Source of the DNA: HT1-32 sp040219025
GTDB lineage: Bacteria > Pseudomonadota > Alphaproteobacteria > Rhodospirillales > HT1-32
Reading direction: 5' to 3'
Length of the DNA: 64,000 nucleotides
Assembly (NCBI GenBank): GCA_040219025.1
Contig: JAVJTE010000015.1
Span: 1 to 64,000 of the forward strand
Position numbers and translations under genes: made by a program. The notes under the pieces are model-generated. The model ran no database searches. It was not told the DNA's origin and saw only the letters and a program-made list of their open reading frames with translations. Positions 36,403 through 45,030 of this stretch are shown one piece after another (position 1 is the first letter of the stretch; the number at the start of each line of letters is the position of its first letter).

Positions 36403-37349
36403 ACCGTCTTGTCCGCCTGAGGTGCCTGTTTGACCCGGATACGGGTAAACATCTCGGTGATCGGAAAGAGAATTCCGCGCGGACAGTAAATGATGATGAA
36501 GACCAGCATCGCGCCAAAGACGAGAATGTCATAGGCACCAAGAGGTTTCAGGACTTCACTGATGAGGGTGACGAAGGCAACGCCCAGAAGGACGCCCCAG
36601 ATGCTGGTGAAGCCGCCAATTGCGACCATGATCAGAAGCTTGATCGACATCCCGACATCAAACGGTCCGGGACTGAGATAACCGATATAATGGGCGTACA
36701 GGCCACCAGCGAAACCTGCAAAGGCACCGGACAGCATCATGACGCTGCGTTTCATGCTGTCCGGTGCGATACCGAGAGATGCTGCGGCACGTTCGTTTTC
36801 GCCCAGTGCCCGCATGAACAGCCCGATGGGTGAGCGTACAAGGTTTTCAGCAGCGATCAGCGCCAGAATACAGGCAATCCAGATGACCGGGAAAATACGT
36901 GTGTCGCTGTACAGATCAGTTCCGAAGAACGACAGAACAGGAATTCCGGGCAATCCGTTCGGGCCTCCCGTCAGTTGCCTGAACTCAACCAGACAAACAT
37001 GGACGATGATGCCGAAAGCAAGCGTCGCCATTGCCAGGTGATGTCCACGCAGCCGGAAGACCAGCCAGCCAATACCCCAGGCAAAGATGCCGACAAGCAC
37101 GGCAACAACGGGAATGGTAATCCAGGGTGATATGCCGGTATGCATGGCCAGCAGAGCCGATCCAAAGGCTCCCATGCCGTAAAAACCGGCGTGACCGAGG
37201 GATATCTGTCCGGCATATCCCATCAGCAGGGCCAGACCGAGGGCTGGCAGTGCAAACAGGCCGATAATGTTGAGAAGGTTGGTGACGTAGTTGCTCCCAA
37301 CCAGTTGCGATGTGATCAGCAGGGCAATCAGGGCCAGATAGCGGTACAT
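36399..37349 (-). CDS. Branched-chain-type ABC permease (LivM family)
   Basis: A 316-aa membrane protein with about eight to ten helices and the LivM-type segments LLMGYAGQISLGHAGFYGMGAF and MRALGENERAAASLGIAPDSMKR. Located between LivH-type and fused LivGF-type genes with a 4-nt overlap and a 1-nt gap, so it belongs to one transcript. Confidence 0.94.
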   Translation of the reverse strand: MYRYLALIALLITSQLVGSNYVTNLLNIIGLFALPALGLALLMGYAGQISLGHAGFYGMGAFGSALLAMHTGISPWITIPVVAVLVGIFAWGIGWLVFRLRGHHLAMATLAFGIIVHVCLVEFRQLTGGPNGLPGIPVLSFFGTDLYSDTRIFPVIWIACILALIAAENLVRSPIGLFMRALGENERAAASLGIAPDSMKRSVMMLSGAFAGFAGGLYAHYIGYLSPGPFDVGMSIKLLIMVAIGGFTSIWGVLLGVAFVTLISEVLKPLGAYDILVFGAMLVFIIIYCPRGILFPITEMFTRIRVKQAPQADKTV

Positions 37350-37350
37350 G

Positions 37351-38223
37351 TCAGTGACGCCCCGCTTTTTCGAGTTCGCCGAGGAGTCCGCCGGGACGAA
37401 CCAGCAGGAAGACCAGAAGCAGCAGGAAGGCGATCGCGCTTTTCATGCCGGAGCTGATGTAGCCGCTGGCAAAGGCTTCAAGCAGTCCCAGCAGCAGGCC
37501 ACCGACAGCGGCTCCGATCGGGTTGCCAAAGCCGCCGATTATGCAGGCAACGAAGCCCTTGATGCCAAGGGACAGGCCGGAATCATACTGGGTGAGGGCG
37601 ATGGGGGCGATGATGATGCCGGCAACAGCGCCGAACATCCCGCTGATCATGAAGCTGGCAATCCGCATGTTTTCAATACGGATGCCGACCAGCCGGGCCG
37701 CAAAGCCGTTGACTGCACAGGCCCGGAAAGCCTTGCCCAGCAAAGTGTATTGCAGAAAGGCATAGAGGATTCCCATCAGCACCACCGCAGTTCCGATGAC
37801 CCAGAATGTCTGGGGCAGAATGGTGGCGCCGCCAATATGCAGAGGGGCATCACCGGAGAATGACGGCATGGGCTGCGCGTCGGTTCCCCATGCGATGACG
37901 GCAGCCCCCTGAAGTGTGACGCTGAGGCCGATTGTCACGATGATGCCGCGTATCACATGCCCGCGCACCGGCCTGATTGTGGTGCGTTCGATAACGGCGC
38001 CGATCATGCCCAGCAACAGCACGGCGACGATGACTGCCAGCATCAGCGGCAATCCCATCTCATAGGCTGCGATCGCAATCATTGCCCCCAGCATGGCAAA
38101 GTCGCCCTGTGCGAAATTCACGACGCCGGTTGCATTGTAAACAGCGGTAAAGCCGATGCCTACCAGCCCGTATAGGCTGCCTATCATCAGTCCGGCGATG
38201 AGAAATTGCAGAAAAGCGTCCAA
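37351..38223 (-). CDS. Branched-chain-type ABC permease (LivH family)
   Basis: A 290-aa permease with the LivH hallmarks SLYGLVGIGFTAVYNATGVVNFAQGDFAMLGAM and LLGKAFRACAVNGFAARLVGI. The start is a TTG at 38223 with AAGGA nine bases upstream; no ATG is available until residue 13, within the first membrane helix. It forms the channel with the LivM-type permease. Confidence 0.93.
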   Translation of the reverse strand: MDAFLQFLIAGLMIGSLYGLVGIGFTAVYNATGVVNFAQGDFAMLGAMIAIAAYEMGLPLMLAVIVAVLLLGMIGAVIERTTIRPVRGHVIRGIIVTIGLSVTLQGAAVIAWGTDAQPMPSFSGDAPLHIGGATILPQTFWVIGTAVVLMGILYAFLQYTLLGKAFRACAVNGFAARLVGIRIENMRIASFMISGMFGAVAGIIIAPIALTQYDSGLSLGIKGFVACIIGGFGNPIGAAVGGLLLGLLEAFASGYISSGMKSAIAFLLLLVFLLVRPGGLLGELEKAGRH

Positions 38224-38278
38224 GATGCAGATCCTTGATGCTGAGAGTTGTGGGGCCTGATGGCGAACCGTGTTTGCC

Positions 38279-38890
38279 TTACACCTTCAGCCAGGTTTCA
38301 GAAAACGCCAGAAAGGCGGAGCTTTTGTCGATGCCCGCCGCATTCCGGATGGTCAGGCTACCCTTCAGCGGCTTGCCGTTGATCGTCACTTCCGCGCCGT
38401 CAGCGTCAATGAAGCAGCTGTACATCTGGTGTGCCTTGGTCGGACCAACCTCTGCCGGGAAGTCGACAGCATAAGGCTCTGTCAGGCCTTTCCAGGTTGC
38501 CTTTACCTCAAGGTCCTTCGCCGTCACGACCTCTGAATAGGTCGAACGTGTGTCACCCTCACGTCGTACGTCTGTCATGGGCAGCATGGTCATCGCCTTG
38601 AGCCCGGGCGATACCTTGAAGGAATTGAAGTTGCTGAAGAAGTGATCAACAAGATAGGTCGCCAGTTCCTGATTGTCGGCGATGCAGAAATTGTTGACCT
38701 CGGGATAACCTTTTTCGATGTTCGGTTCATCCAGCACAATGATGCCATGACCGGGACCACAAGGAGACCAGCAAACACGATAAAATGTCATCAGTCCCGT
38801 CCATGGGCCATCGGCTGTTTCTTTCAGATAGATGCCGGGGTTTTCGCCGGTCCAGTCGACGGTGCGGGGATTGAATTTTGTGTCTGGCAT
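38279..38890 (-). CDS. Unrecognised 203-aa protein beside the Rieske oxygenase
   Basis: I do not recognise this family. The protein is soluble, without signal peptide or membrane helices. It has a GPWTGL segment, a cysteine/glycine turn CWSPCGPGHG around residues 40-50, and an acidic-aromatic C terminus ending SSAFLAFSETWLKV. AAGGAAG lies seven bases before the ATG at 38890. It does not resemble the small NTF2-fold beta subunit of ring-hydroxylating oxygenases. It follows the oxygenase gene by 51 nt and precedes LivH, so it should share the transcript and probably the pathway; a hydrolase, lyase or accessory role is open. Confidence 0.75.
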   Translation of the reverse strand: MPDTKFNPRTVDWTGENPGIYLKETADGPWTGLMTFYRVCWSPCGPGHGIIVLDEPNIEKGYPEVNNFCIADNQELATYLVDHFFSNFNSFKVSPGLKAMTMLPMTDVRREGDTRSTYSEVVTAKDLEVKATWKGLTEPYAVDFPAEVGPTKAHQMYSCFIDADGAEVTINGKPLKGSLTIRNAAGIDKSSAFLAFSETWLKV

Positions 38891-38941
38891 AGTGCTTCCT
38901 TTCAGTGTGACGCAACCGGATGGCCACCCGGTCATGCCTGG

Positions 38942-40309
38942 TTATTCCGCTGCAGATCTGTTCAGTTCGGAGACATAGTTGTTGATTTTGCTGCGCACGG
39001 CGGCGATGCGCGCTTGTGCTGTTTCTGCCCGGGTGTCGACGATGATCCTGGTAATATCCTTACCCAGCTGTTCCAGCAGTTCATCATCGTCACGGGTCGG
39101 ATCTTCCGGAATATGCAGGACGGTATCATGACAATAGCTGTCGATTGGCCGGTCAGTGCTGAATGGTGGCCGCAGAACCGGTTCGCCGGATTCCAGTTTC
39201 TTGATTTCGCGCCCGATCATGCGACGCAACATCACAACCCCTTTGTCGGACTGGGTCAGATGCTCAAGCGCATGCACGGCGATGGGGCGTTGCGAGACCT
39301 GAGCATCAAAGTCACCGGGCACGTTCTGGCGTTCTTCGTAGCTTCGTTTGCCATCCTGACCAACAAAATCAACAGCCTCGACCCCGCACATGTCCGGGTC
39401 GCCGATACCGAGAGGATTAACCTCGGGATGGAAATGCCGCCAGCCGATGATCTTGCAGTTCTGATTATCGACCGGTGAGGTCCACCGGGTGATGCCTGCG
39501 CGGGCGAATTCCTTCAGTTCCTTCTGGCCGTCCTCCCAGATATGGCCGACCTGTGCCAGATTTGGCAGCAGGATGTCATTCGACCGGATCCAGACATTGT
39601 CGTTCCAGCGGCGTGTCGTGACGTAGATCATGCCAGCCGGGGTATCGACGAAATCCATGATTGGAAGTTCGCCCCAGGCATCGGCAAAATGGGAATAGGA
39701 AATCCGTGTATGCAGAAAAACAGCATGCGCCGGGTCCATGACGTTCTCATGGACCTGCAGCCAGTTGCAGGGATAATGCAGGCTGTAGGGGCGCAGGCTG
39801 TCGCCGGGATAATCATAGGTATCGTAGACCGGGAATTCCGGCTTTTCTTCCGGCGGGCCGAAATATCCGAAGATCAGGCCCTTGTATTCCATCGCCGGGT
39901 AGGCGGCATGTTTCAGCCGGTCTTTCAGCTTGCTGCCCGGCGGGTCGCCCGGTGTTTCCAGGATTGTGCCATCCGGCCCGATCAGCCAGCCGTGATAACA
40001 GCAGCGAAGGCCGGTTTTTTCGCACATACCAAATTCCAGGGATGTTCCCCGGTGCGGACAATGGATGTCCAGAATGGCGACTTCGTCATCGGTGGTCCGG
40101 AATACGACAATATCCTCGCCAAACATCCGTTCCCGTTTCGGAAGCTTTTCAACTTCCTCGGACAGACAGACCGGCTGCCAGTAGCGGCGCAACAATTCCC
40201 CTGCACGTGAACCTTTCTCTACATGTGTGAGATCCGCCGTTTCCGACGGTGTCGGCTCAGCATGGTAGCCGCCATAAGGTTCAGTCAGGAATTGTTTTCT
40301 CGTAGCCAT
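38942..40309 (-). CDS. Rieske non-haem iron oxygenase, alpha subunit
   Basis: A 455-aa oxygenase. The Rieske 2Fe-2S motif is C84-P-H86-x16-C103-C-Y-H106 (CPHRG ... CCYHGW). The mononuclear iron site is ENVMDPAHAVFLH (about 188-200), with His195 and His200. It resembles single-component-alpha oxygenases of the phenoxybenzoate/phthalate group that hydroxylate or demethylate aromatic or N-heterocyclic compounds. AAGGAGG precedes the ATG at 40309. No beta subunit is encoded nearby; the reductase is at 31196-32197. Substrate unknown. Confidence 0.94.
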   Translation of the reverse strand: MATRKQFLTEPYGGYHAEPTPSETADLTHVEKGSRAGELLRRYWQPVCLSEEVEKLPKRERMFGEDIVVFRTTDDEVAILDIHCPHRGTSLEFGMCEKTGLRCCYHGWLIGPDGTILETPGDPPGSKLKDRLKHAAYPAMEYKGLIFGYFGPPEEKPEFPVYDTYDYPGDSLRPYSLHYPCNWLQVHENVMDPAHAVFLHTRISYSHFADAWGELPIMDFVDTPAGMIYVTTRRWNDNVWIRSNDILLPNLAQVGHIWEDGQKELKEFARAGITRWTSPVDNQNCKIIGWRHFHPEVNPLGIGDPDMCGVEAVDFVGQDGKRSYEERQNVPGDFDAQVSQRPIAVHALEHLTQSDKGVVMLRRMIGREIKKLESGEPVLRPPFSTDRPIDSYCHDTVLHIPEDPTRDDDELLEQLGKDITRIIVDTRAETAQARIAAVRSKINNYVSELNRSAAE

Positions 40310-40320
40310 GCCGTTCCTCC

Positions 40321-40358
40321 TTGAATTGGCATGACCAGTTTGCACAGACTCAATTCAA
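40321..40358. promoter_or_regulatory. Inverted repeat TTGAATTG / CAATTCAA before the Rieske gene
   Basis: Half-sites at 40321-40328 and 40351-40358 are perfectly inverted with centres 30 bp apart, three helical turns, next to a strongly AT-rich stretch (40351-40412). It looks like an operator plus promoter for the oxygenase operon, separate from the amidase promoter; a leader hairpin is the alternative. Confidence 0.45.
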
Positions 40359-40421
40359 TAAATAATATTAAATATATTCTGATTGAAGATATTTTGACTA
40401 TAATTAAGCATTTTCAGAACC

Positions 40422-41702
40422 TTAGGCCGGTGTCTGTTGCTCAAACAATCGTGCGGTTGCCAGCAGATTCCGATCCTCACCAAGCCTCCCGATGAACTGA
40501 ATGCCGAGGGGTAATCCGTTTGGCCCGTTCATTACGGGAACTGCGACAGACGGGAGTTGCAGCAAGGTCCACATGCGGCTGAAAACCGGGTCCCCTGTCG
40601 CGCCAAGCCCGGCGGGTGCCTCACCGGGAGCGCTGGGTGCCATGATGGCATCAAGGTCGTTCAGAAGGATTGCAATTTCTGCCTTTGCCTTCCGGGTTGT
40701 CGTGACAGCGAGCTGATAATCGGAGGCGCTGGTTCGGTCGCCACTATCCAGCAGGTCGTAGAGCTGCGGGCTCATCAGTTCCCGGTGTTCGAGATATTCC
40801 TGTTCCAGCATCCGGCGGGCTTCATAAGCCATGATCAGCTTGTGAAGTTCACTCAGGTTCGTGAAGATTTCCGGTAGTATCACAGGGCTGACAATAGCCC
40901 CGGCCCGTTCCAGTGATATACGGGCTGCCTCCATCGCCCCGGCCACGGTTGCATCGGCGCTGGCCCAGTCCGGTGTCTGGCAGAAGCCGATTTTCAGCCG
41001 GGGGATGTCGAGTTGTAATGGTCTGTAAGGCTCATCCAGCAAGGCGGCACGCATGATCTCGGCATCTTCTGCTGACCGGCTCAGGATCCCGAGGGAATCC
41101 AGACTTGGCGCCAGTCCCTGTATGCCGTCCAGCGCATGCTGTCCCCAGCTGGCCTTGTAGCCGGTAATCCCGCAATAGGCTGCCGGGCGGGTGAGGGATG
41201 CAGCAGTTTGTGAACCAAACGCGACCGGGACCATAAAGTCCGCAACCGCGGCAGCGGAACCGCTGGATGACCCTCCGGGTGTATGGTCCAGCCCTTTCGG
41301 GTTCGCGGTTTTGCCGGGTTTGAAATAGGCGAATTCAGTGGTGACGGTCTTGCCCATTATCAGTGCGCCCATTCGCCGGACTGCCGCCACACATGCGGCA
41401 TCCCGCTCAGGCTGGCGTCCCGCATAGATCGGGCTGCCACGTTCTGTCGGATAATCACAGGTGTCGATGATATCCTTCACGGCAACCGGTATGCCGTGAA
41501 GCAGCCCGCGTAAGGGACCGGAATCAAGGTCGTCTGCCGTCTTGCGCACAGTATCGGGACAGAACTGCACCCAGGCGCCGACTTTGTCTTCACGGGTCGT
41601 GATCCGTTCAATGCAGGCTTCCGCGAGATCACGGGCCGTCAGCTGACGCGTTTGCAGAAGTGGCAGCAGTTCATGAACAGGCAGTTCGTTGATGTTCGGC
41701 AT
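40422..41702 (-). CDS. Amidase (amidase-signature family)
   Basis: A 426-aa hydrolase. The catalytic triad is Lys76 (IPVAVKDIID), the cis-serine in GGSSSGS (143-149) and nucleophile Ser169 in GSQTAASLTRPA. The two glycines usually just before the nucleophile are alanines here, a mild deviation. The enzyme hydrolyses an amide to a carboxylate and ammonia or amine; the real substrate cannot be read. It is divergent from the LysR gene at 41832 and precedes the oxygenase operon by 112 nt. Confidence 0.93.
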   Translation of the reverse strand: MPNINELPVHELLPLLQTRQLTARDLAEACIERITTREDKVGAWVQFCPDTVRKTADDLDSGPLRGLLHGIPVAVKDIIDTCDYPTERGSPIYAGRQPERDAACVAAVRRMGALIMGKTVTTEFAYFKPGKTANPKGLDHTPGGSSSGSAAAVADFMVPVAFGSQTAASLTRPAAYCGITGYKASWGQHALDGIQGLAPSLDSLGILSRSAEDAEIMRAALLDEPYRPLQLDIPRLKIGFCQTPDWASADATVAGAMEAARISLERAGAIVSPVILPEIFTNLSELHKLIMAYEARRMLEQEYLEHRELMSPQLYDLLDSGDRTSASDYQLAVTTTRKAKAEIAILLNDLDAIMAPSAPGEAPAGLGATGDPVFSRMWTLLQLPSVAVPVMNGPNGLPLGIQFIGRLGEDRNLLATARLFEQQTPA

Positions 41703-41791
41703 CTCAACCTCGCGGGGTGAATTGAAATCAAGCCGGTTATGGTATCGGGGAACGTCTTATTCGGTAAATTCGATATAATTGAGGATAAGTT

Positions 41792-41816
41792 GATATTTTT
41801 CCTATAGCTGAATATC
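41792..41816. promoter_or_regulatory. Dyad GATATT-N13-AATATC between amidase and LysR genes
   Basis: Exact 6-bp inverted repeat in an AT-rich divergent promoter region, 16 nt before the LysR start. It does not have the classic T-N11-A spacing, so it is only a weak operator candidate. Confidence 0.3.
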
Positions 41817-41831
41817 GTCATCGGAAATCAA

Positions 41832-42815
41832 ATGGCGAAAGAATTGCTGATGTCAGAGATTGACCCGGGTGCGTCGAATTTCACTCTGAAGCAGCTGCGT
41901 TATTTTGTCGTCGTCGCGGGATGCGACACGGTGACCAAGGCGGCGGAAATTCTGAATATTTCGCAGCCTTCGATTTCAGCAGCGCTGGCCCATCTGGAGG
42001 CTGAATTCAATTCACAGCTGTTCTTTCGCAAAAGCGCCCGTGGTCTGACCCTGACCCCGGCTGGACGACAGCTTTATGAAGAAGCGCGCCGCCTGCTTGC
42101 CCATGTCAGTGCCTTTCAGGAAATTGCCGACGGCATTTCCAGTGGCGAATATGGGAAGCTGGAAATGGGCTGTATCCTGACGATCGCCCCGATGCTGATG
42201 GCGCCGCTGGCCAGTGCCCTGAATAAGAGCACCCCCGGACTGAAGGTGCGTTGCCATGAACTTGATGTGGGTGCGCTTCAGGCAGGATTACGTGATGGCA
42301 GGCTGGAAGTAGCGATCACCTATAATCTGGATCTGGATGATGACATCGAGTTCCATCCGTTCACAGCTTTGCCGCCCTATGTGATTGTGCCGAAATGGCA
42401 CCCGCTTGTCGGTTCGAAACAGGTCAGCCTGTCAGAATTGCAGGGTGAACCCCTTATCATTCTCGATCTGCCTTACACGCATGATTACATCCAGATGATC
42501 TTCCATAATCTGGATATCTCTCCGAACATTGCCCATCGCAGCATGTCGTCGGGAACGATCCGCAGCATGGTCGCCAACGGGCTGGGCTATGCGATACTGA
42601 ACGCCCGCCCGCGCCATCGCCGATCCCAGGATAACAAGGAATATGCCGAACTTGACCTGAACGACGGTATCAAACCTCTCGAACTGGGATTCGCCTTCAT
42701 GAAGTCCCGTCAACTTACCCGGTCGGCGCAGGTGATGACCCGTGAAGTCATCTCCTTGTGCGAATCTGTTCTCGGCACGGGGGTGATACTGCCGGAGCAA
42801 TCGAAGAATTTTTAG
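41832..42815 (+). CDS. LysR-family regulator of the amidase/oxygenase cluster
   Basis: A 327-aa protein with a LysR HTH (about 14-72; FTLKQLRYFVVVAGCDTVTKAAEILNISQPSISAALAHLE) and an effector domain. It is divergent from the amidase gene and is the likely regulator of the whole cluster 31196-41702. An in-frame ATG at 41850 is an alternative start. The effector should be the imported compound or an intermediate. Confidence 0.9.
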   Translation: MAKELLMSEIDPGASNFTLKQLRYFVVVAGCDTVTKAAEILNISQPSISAALAHLEAEFNSQLFFRKSARGLTLTPAGRQLYEEARRLLAHVSAFQEIADGISSGEYGKLEMGCILTIAPMLMAPLASALNKSTPGLKVRCHELDVGALQAGLRDGRLEVAITYNLDLDDDIEFHPFTALPPYVIVPKWHPLVGSKQVSLSELQGEPLIILDLPYTHDYIQMIFHNLDISPNIAHRSMSSGTIRSMVANGLGYAILNARPRHRRSQDNKEYAELDLNDGIKPLELGFAFMKSRQLTRSAQVMTREVISLCESVLGTGVILPEQSKNF

Positions 42816-42962
42816 AGAGACGATGCTGTTAATCAACAGATAGAAGAAGATGTTCCGTCACACTCTTCATATTGCAGCAGCATAGTTGCTTTTAGGTTGG
42901 CCCGGGGTTTGTTCCAGCGTTGTCATCTCACGTCCATGCCCTTGACCAAACCTGTCTCCGCC

Positions 42963-44123
42963 TCACGCTTCCTGTGCGGCGGGGCTGGTGCTGTCATCAT
43001 CCCGGCGGGTTGCGGGCTGGTCTCTGGCGATCAGGATCAGATGCCGCAGGGCGGTCAGGATGACGACCAGAATGGGGACAGAGAGCAGCGCACCCGGAAT
43101 ACCCCATACCCAGGTCCAGACCAGCATCGACAGGAAGATGGCAATCGGGCTGATGGTCAGCTGTCTGCCGAGGACGGAGGGTGTGATGAAGGAGCCTTCG
43201 ATGATGGTCAGCAGGCCATAGGCCAGCGGCGGCGCGCCGATCTGCCACCAGCTGTCAAAGGTGACGAGCGACACAACCGAAATGCAGCAGAAGACAATCA
43301 TCGGCCCGACATAGGGAATGAAGCCGAGCAGGGCCGCCAGCGCACCCCACAGCATCGGGTTCGGCATGTTGAGCAGATAGAGCAGGATCGCCGTGACGAT
43401 GCCGAGGGTCAGATAGATCAGGGCACTGACCTGAAGGTAGCGTGTCACCGTTTTCTGGACTGCATCGATCAGATCTTCAACCGATCGCTGATGGGTTCGC
43501 CAGGGAATCCGGCTGATGGCCCGGCGTGTCCGGGTGCCGTCCTGTGAGAGAAAGAAGAAGGTCAGCGGGATGACGATGAGAATCTGGACAAAGGTCAGCC
43601 ATGTCGAGGCAAAGGCCTTGTCGAGCAGGCTGGGTCCTTTCACCACCACCTCGGACTTTGGCGGCTTGCCATCCTCGACTTCGGCGATCTTCTGAATTTT
43701 CTCTGTGGCCTGCTTCGCCTGCTCGATTGATTCCGCAACCTGCCACAGCTTGCCCCTGATCTCGCGTTCCAGACTGGGCAGCCGGTTGACCCATTCTGTC
43801 GCGGGCTGTGACAGGTTGATCGTCGCACTGACGGAAATGCTGATGACGGTGGTGAGGATCAGCGCCGCCGCCAGCGAGGACGGCAGCCCGCATTTGCAGA
43901 GCAGTCGGACAAGCGGTCGCAGGATCGTGCTCAGGAACAGCGCAATGAAGATCGGCAGAAACAGGTCTGTCGCAAAATACAAGGTGTAGAGGATCGCCAG
44001 CAGGGCGAGGCTGATGACCGCATAGGGCATCGCGCCGCTGATCAGCTCGGTCAGCTCTGTCTGTGTGATCGGACGCAGGCGCTTGCGGGAAGTCGGCGCG
44101 GCCTGCCGGGCATCGTCAGTCAT
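42963..44123 (-). CDS. AI-2E family membrane transporter
   Basis: A 386-aa integral membrane protein (PerM/AI-2E exporter-like) with the usual pattern of helices at the N terminus (FLPIFIALFLSTILRPLVRLL), a cytosolic coiled loop (about 115-165), and C-terminal motifs WGALAALLGFIPYVGPMI and GSFITPSVLGRQLTISPIAIFL. Members move small molecules or Na+/H+; here the substrate is unknown. It follows two small membrane-protein genes on the same strand. Confidence 0.92.
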   Translation of the reverse strand: MTDDARQAAPTSRKRLRPITQTELTELISGAMPYAVISLALLAILYTLYFATDLFLPIFIALFLSTILRPLVRLLCKCGLPSSLAAALILTTVISISVSATINLSQPATEWVNRLPSLEREIRGKLWQVAESIEQAKQATEKIQKIAEVEDGKPPKSEVVVKGPSLLDKAFASTWLTFVQILIVIPLTFFFLSQDGTRTRRAISRIPWRTHQRSVEDLIDAVQKTVTRYLQVSALIYLTLGIVTAILLYLLNMPNPMLWGALAALLGFIPYVGPMIVFCCISVVSLVTFDSWWQIGAPPLAYGLLTIIEGSFITPSVLGRQLTISPIAIFLSMLVWTWVWGIPGALLSVPILVVILTALRHLILIARDQPATRRDDDSTSPAAQEA

Positions 44124-44172
44124 CCTGCGGGTTCTTTCTGTCGGAGGTGGACGTGGCTGGTGCCGCGCCCGG

Positions 44173-44604
44173 TCAGTCTTTCGGCTTCAGCAGTCCGATG
44201 ATCGCCCCGGCCGCCAGCGCGGTCATGAGCGTCGATCCCGGATTGCGCCGGACAACATCTGACGCAGCCTGTGTACAGTTGTCCATTGCCGATTGCAGGG
44301 CCACGGCGGGCGGCGGTGTCTGTGCCGCCGGTTCGACTGTCCGGGACTGTCCCCGGTGCAGGGTGATGAACAGTATCAGACTGCCGGTCACAAACAGGCC
44401 GGCAGCAATATATCCTGCCGCCTCATGCGCCGGCAGGAAGGTGACGAGATGCAGATAGACGGCGGCAAGACCAAAGCCCGCGGCAATGGTCAGGATGGCG
44501 ACCGACAGCAGCACCAGCGCGGCACATTTCGCCGTCTGGCGCGCCGTCTCGCGCATCCGGCTTACTGAGCCGGAAATGAGTTCCCCAAGTACAGCGATGG
44601 TCAT
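44173..44604 (-). CDS. YqjE-like / phage-holin-III-like small membrane protein
   Basis: A 143-aa protein with two adjacent membrane helices (about 25-55 and 62-85) and a C-terminal third hydrophobic piece TLMTALAAGAIIGLLK with an RRNPG motif. It resembles YqjE (DUF1469). The DUF883/YqjD-type gene directly upstream repeats the yqjD-yqjE order of enterobacteria, supporting the call. Function is not established; an envelope stress role is plausible. Confidence 0.7.
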   Translation of the reverse strand: MTIAVLGELISGSVSRMRETARQTAKCAALVLLSVAILTIAAGFGLAAVYLHLVTFLPAHEAAGYIAAGLFVTGSLILFITLHRGQSRTVEPAAQTPPPAVALQSAMDNCTQAASDVVRRNPGSTLMTALAAGAIIGLLKPKD

Positions 44605-44623
44605 GCCATGTCCCCCCGGATGA

Positions 44624-44923
44624 TCAGCGCTTGCGCAGAATCTGCGACAGGATCAGGCCGGCACCAAAGGCTATTGCCAGGCTCTGGAACGGGCGTTCGC
44701 GCACCGTGCCCTCGATTGCGGCAGCGGATTCACGTCCCTTTTCGGCGGCGGCCTGTGATCCGGCCTGCACACTGGCTTTCAGCTCGGAAGCCTTTTTCTC
44801 GCCCTGCGATTTCAGATCGTCCGCCGTCGCCTTGCTCAGCGCCGACACGTCACTTGTCAGCTGGTTGAGCACGGCGCGAAGGTCGTCAATGTCTTTCTTG
44901 ATCGCATCATTACTGGTCGACAT
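44624..44923 (-). CDS. DUF883 (YqjD/ElaB-like) membrane-anchored protein
   Basis: A 99-aa protein: a long amphipathic, Lys/Glu/Ala-rich coiled region (about 5-70), then RERPFQSLAIAFGAGLILSQILRKR, the single C-terminal membrane helix and basic tail of the YqjD/ElaB/YgaM family. These proteins tie ribosomes to the inner membrane in stationary phase in E. coli. The ATG at 44923 starts MSTSNDAIKKD; a longer frame to 44977 is less likely. Confidence 0.85.
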   Translation of the reverse strand: MSTSNDAIKKDIDDLRAVLNQLTSDVSALSKATADDLKSQGEKKASELKASVQAGSQAAAEKGRESAAAIEGTVRERPFQSLAIAFGAGLILSQILRKR

Positions 44924-45030
44924 GGGATGTTTCCCCGATTGTTGATGAACAGAAGGCCCTGTTTGCCTTGCGGACAACAGTCAGCCATTTCCTCATTAAC
45001 GCAGGGGAGGCGAAACTGTTCCCGAGCCGT

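Noticed and set aside
38279..38890. Ring-hydroxylating oxygenase beta subunit
   Set aside because: Position is right, but the sequence lacks the pattern of the NTF2-fold beta subunit, so it was left unnamed.
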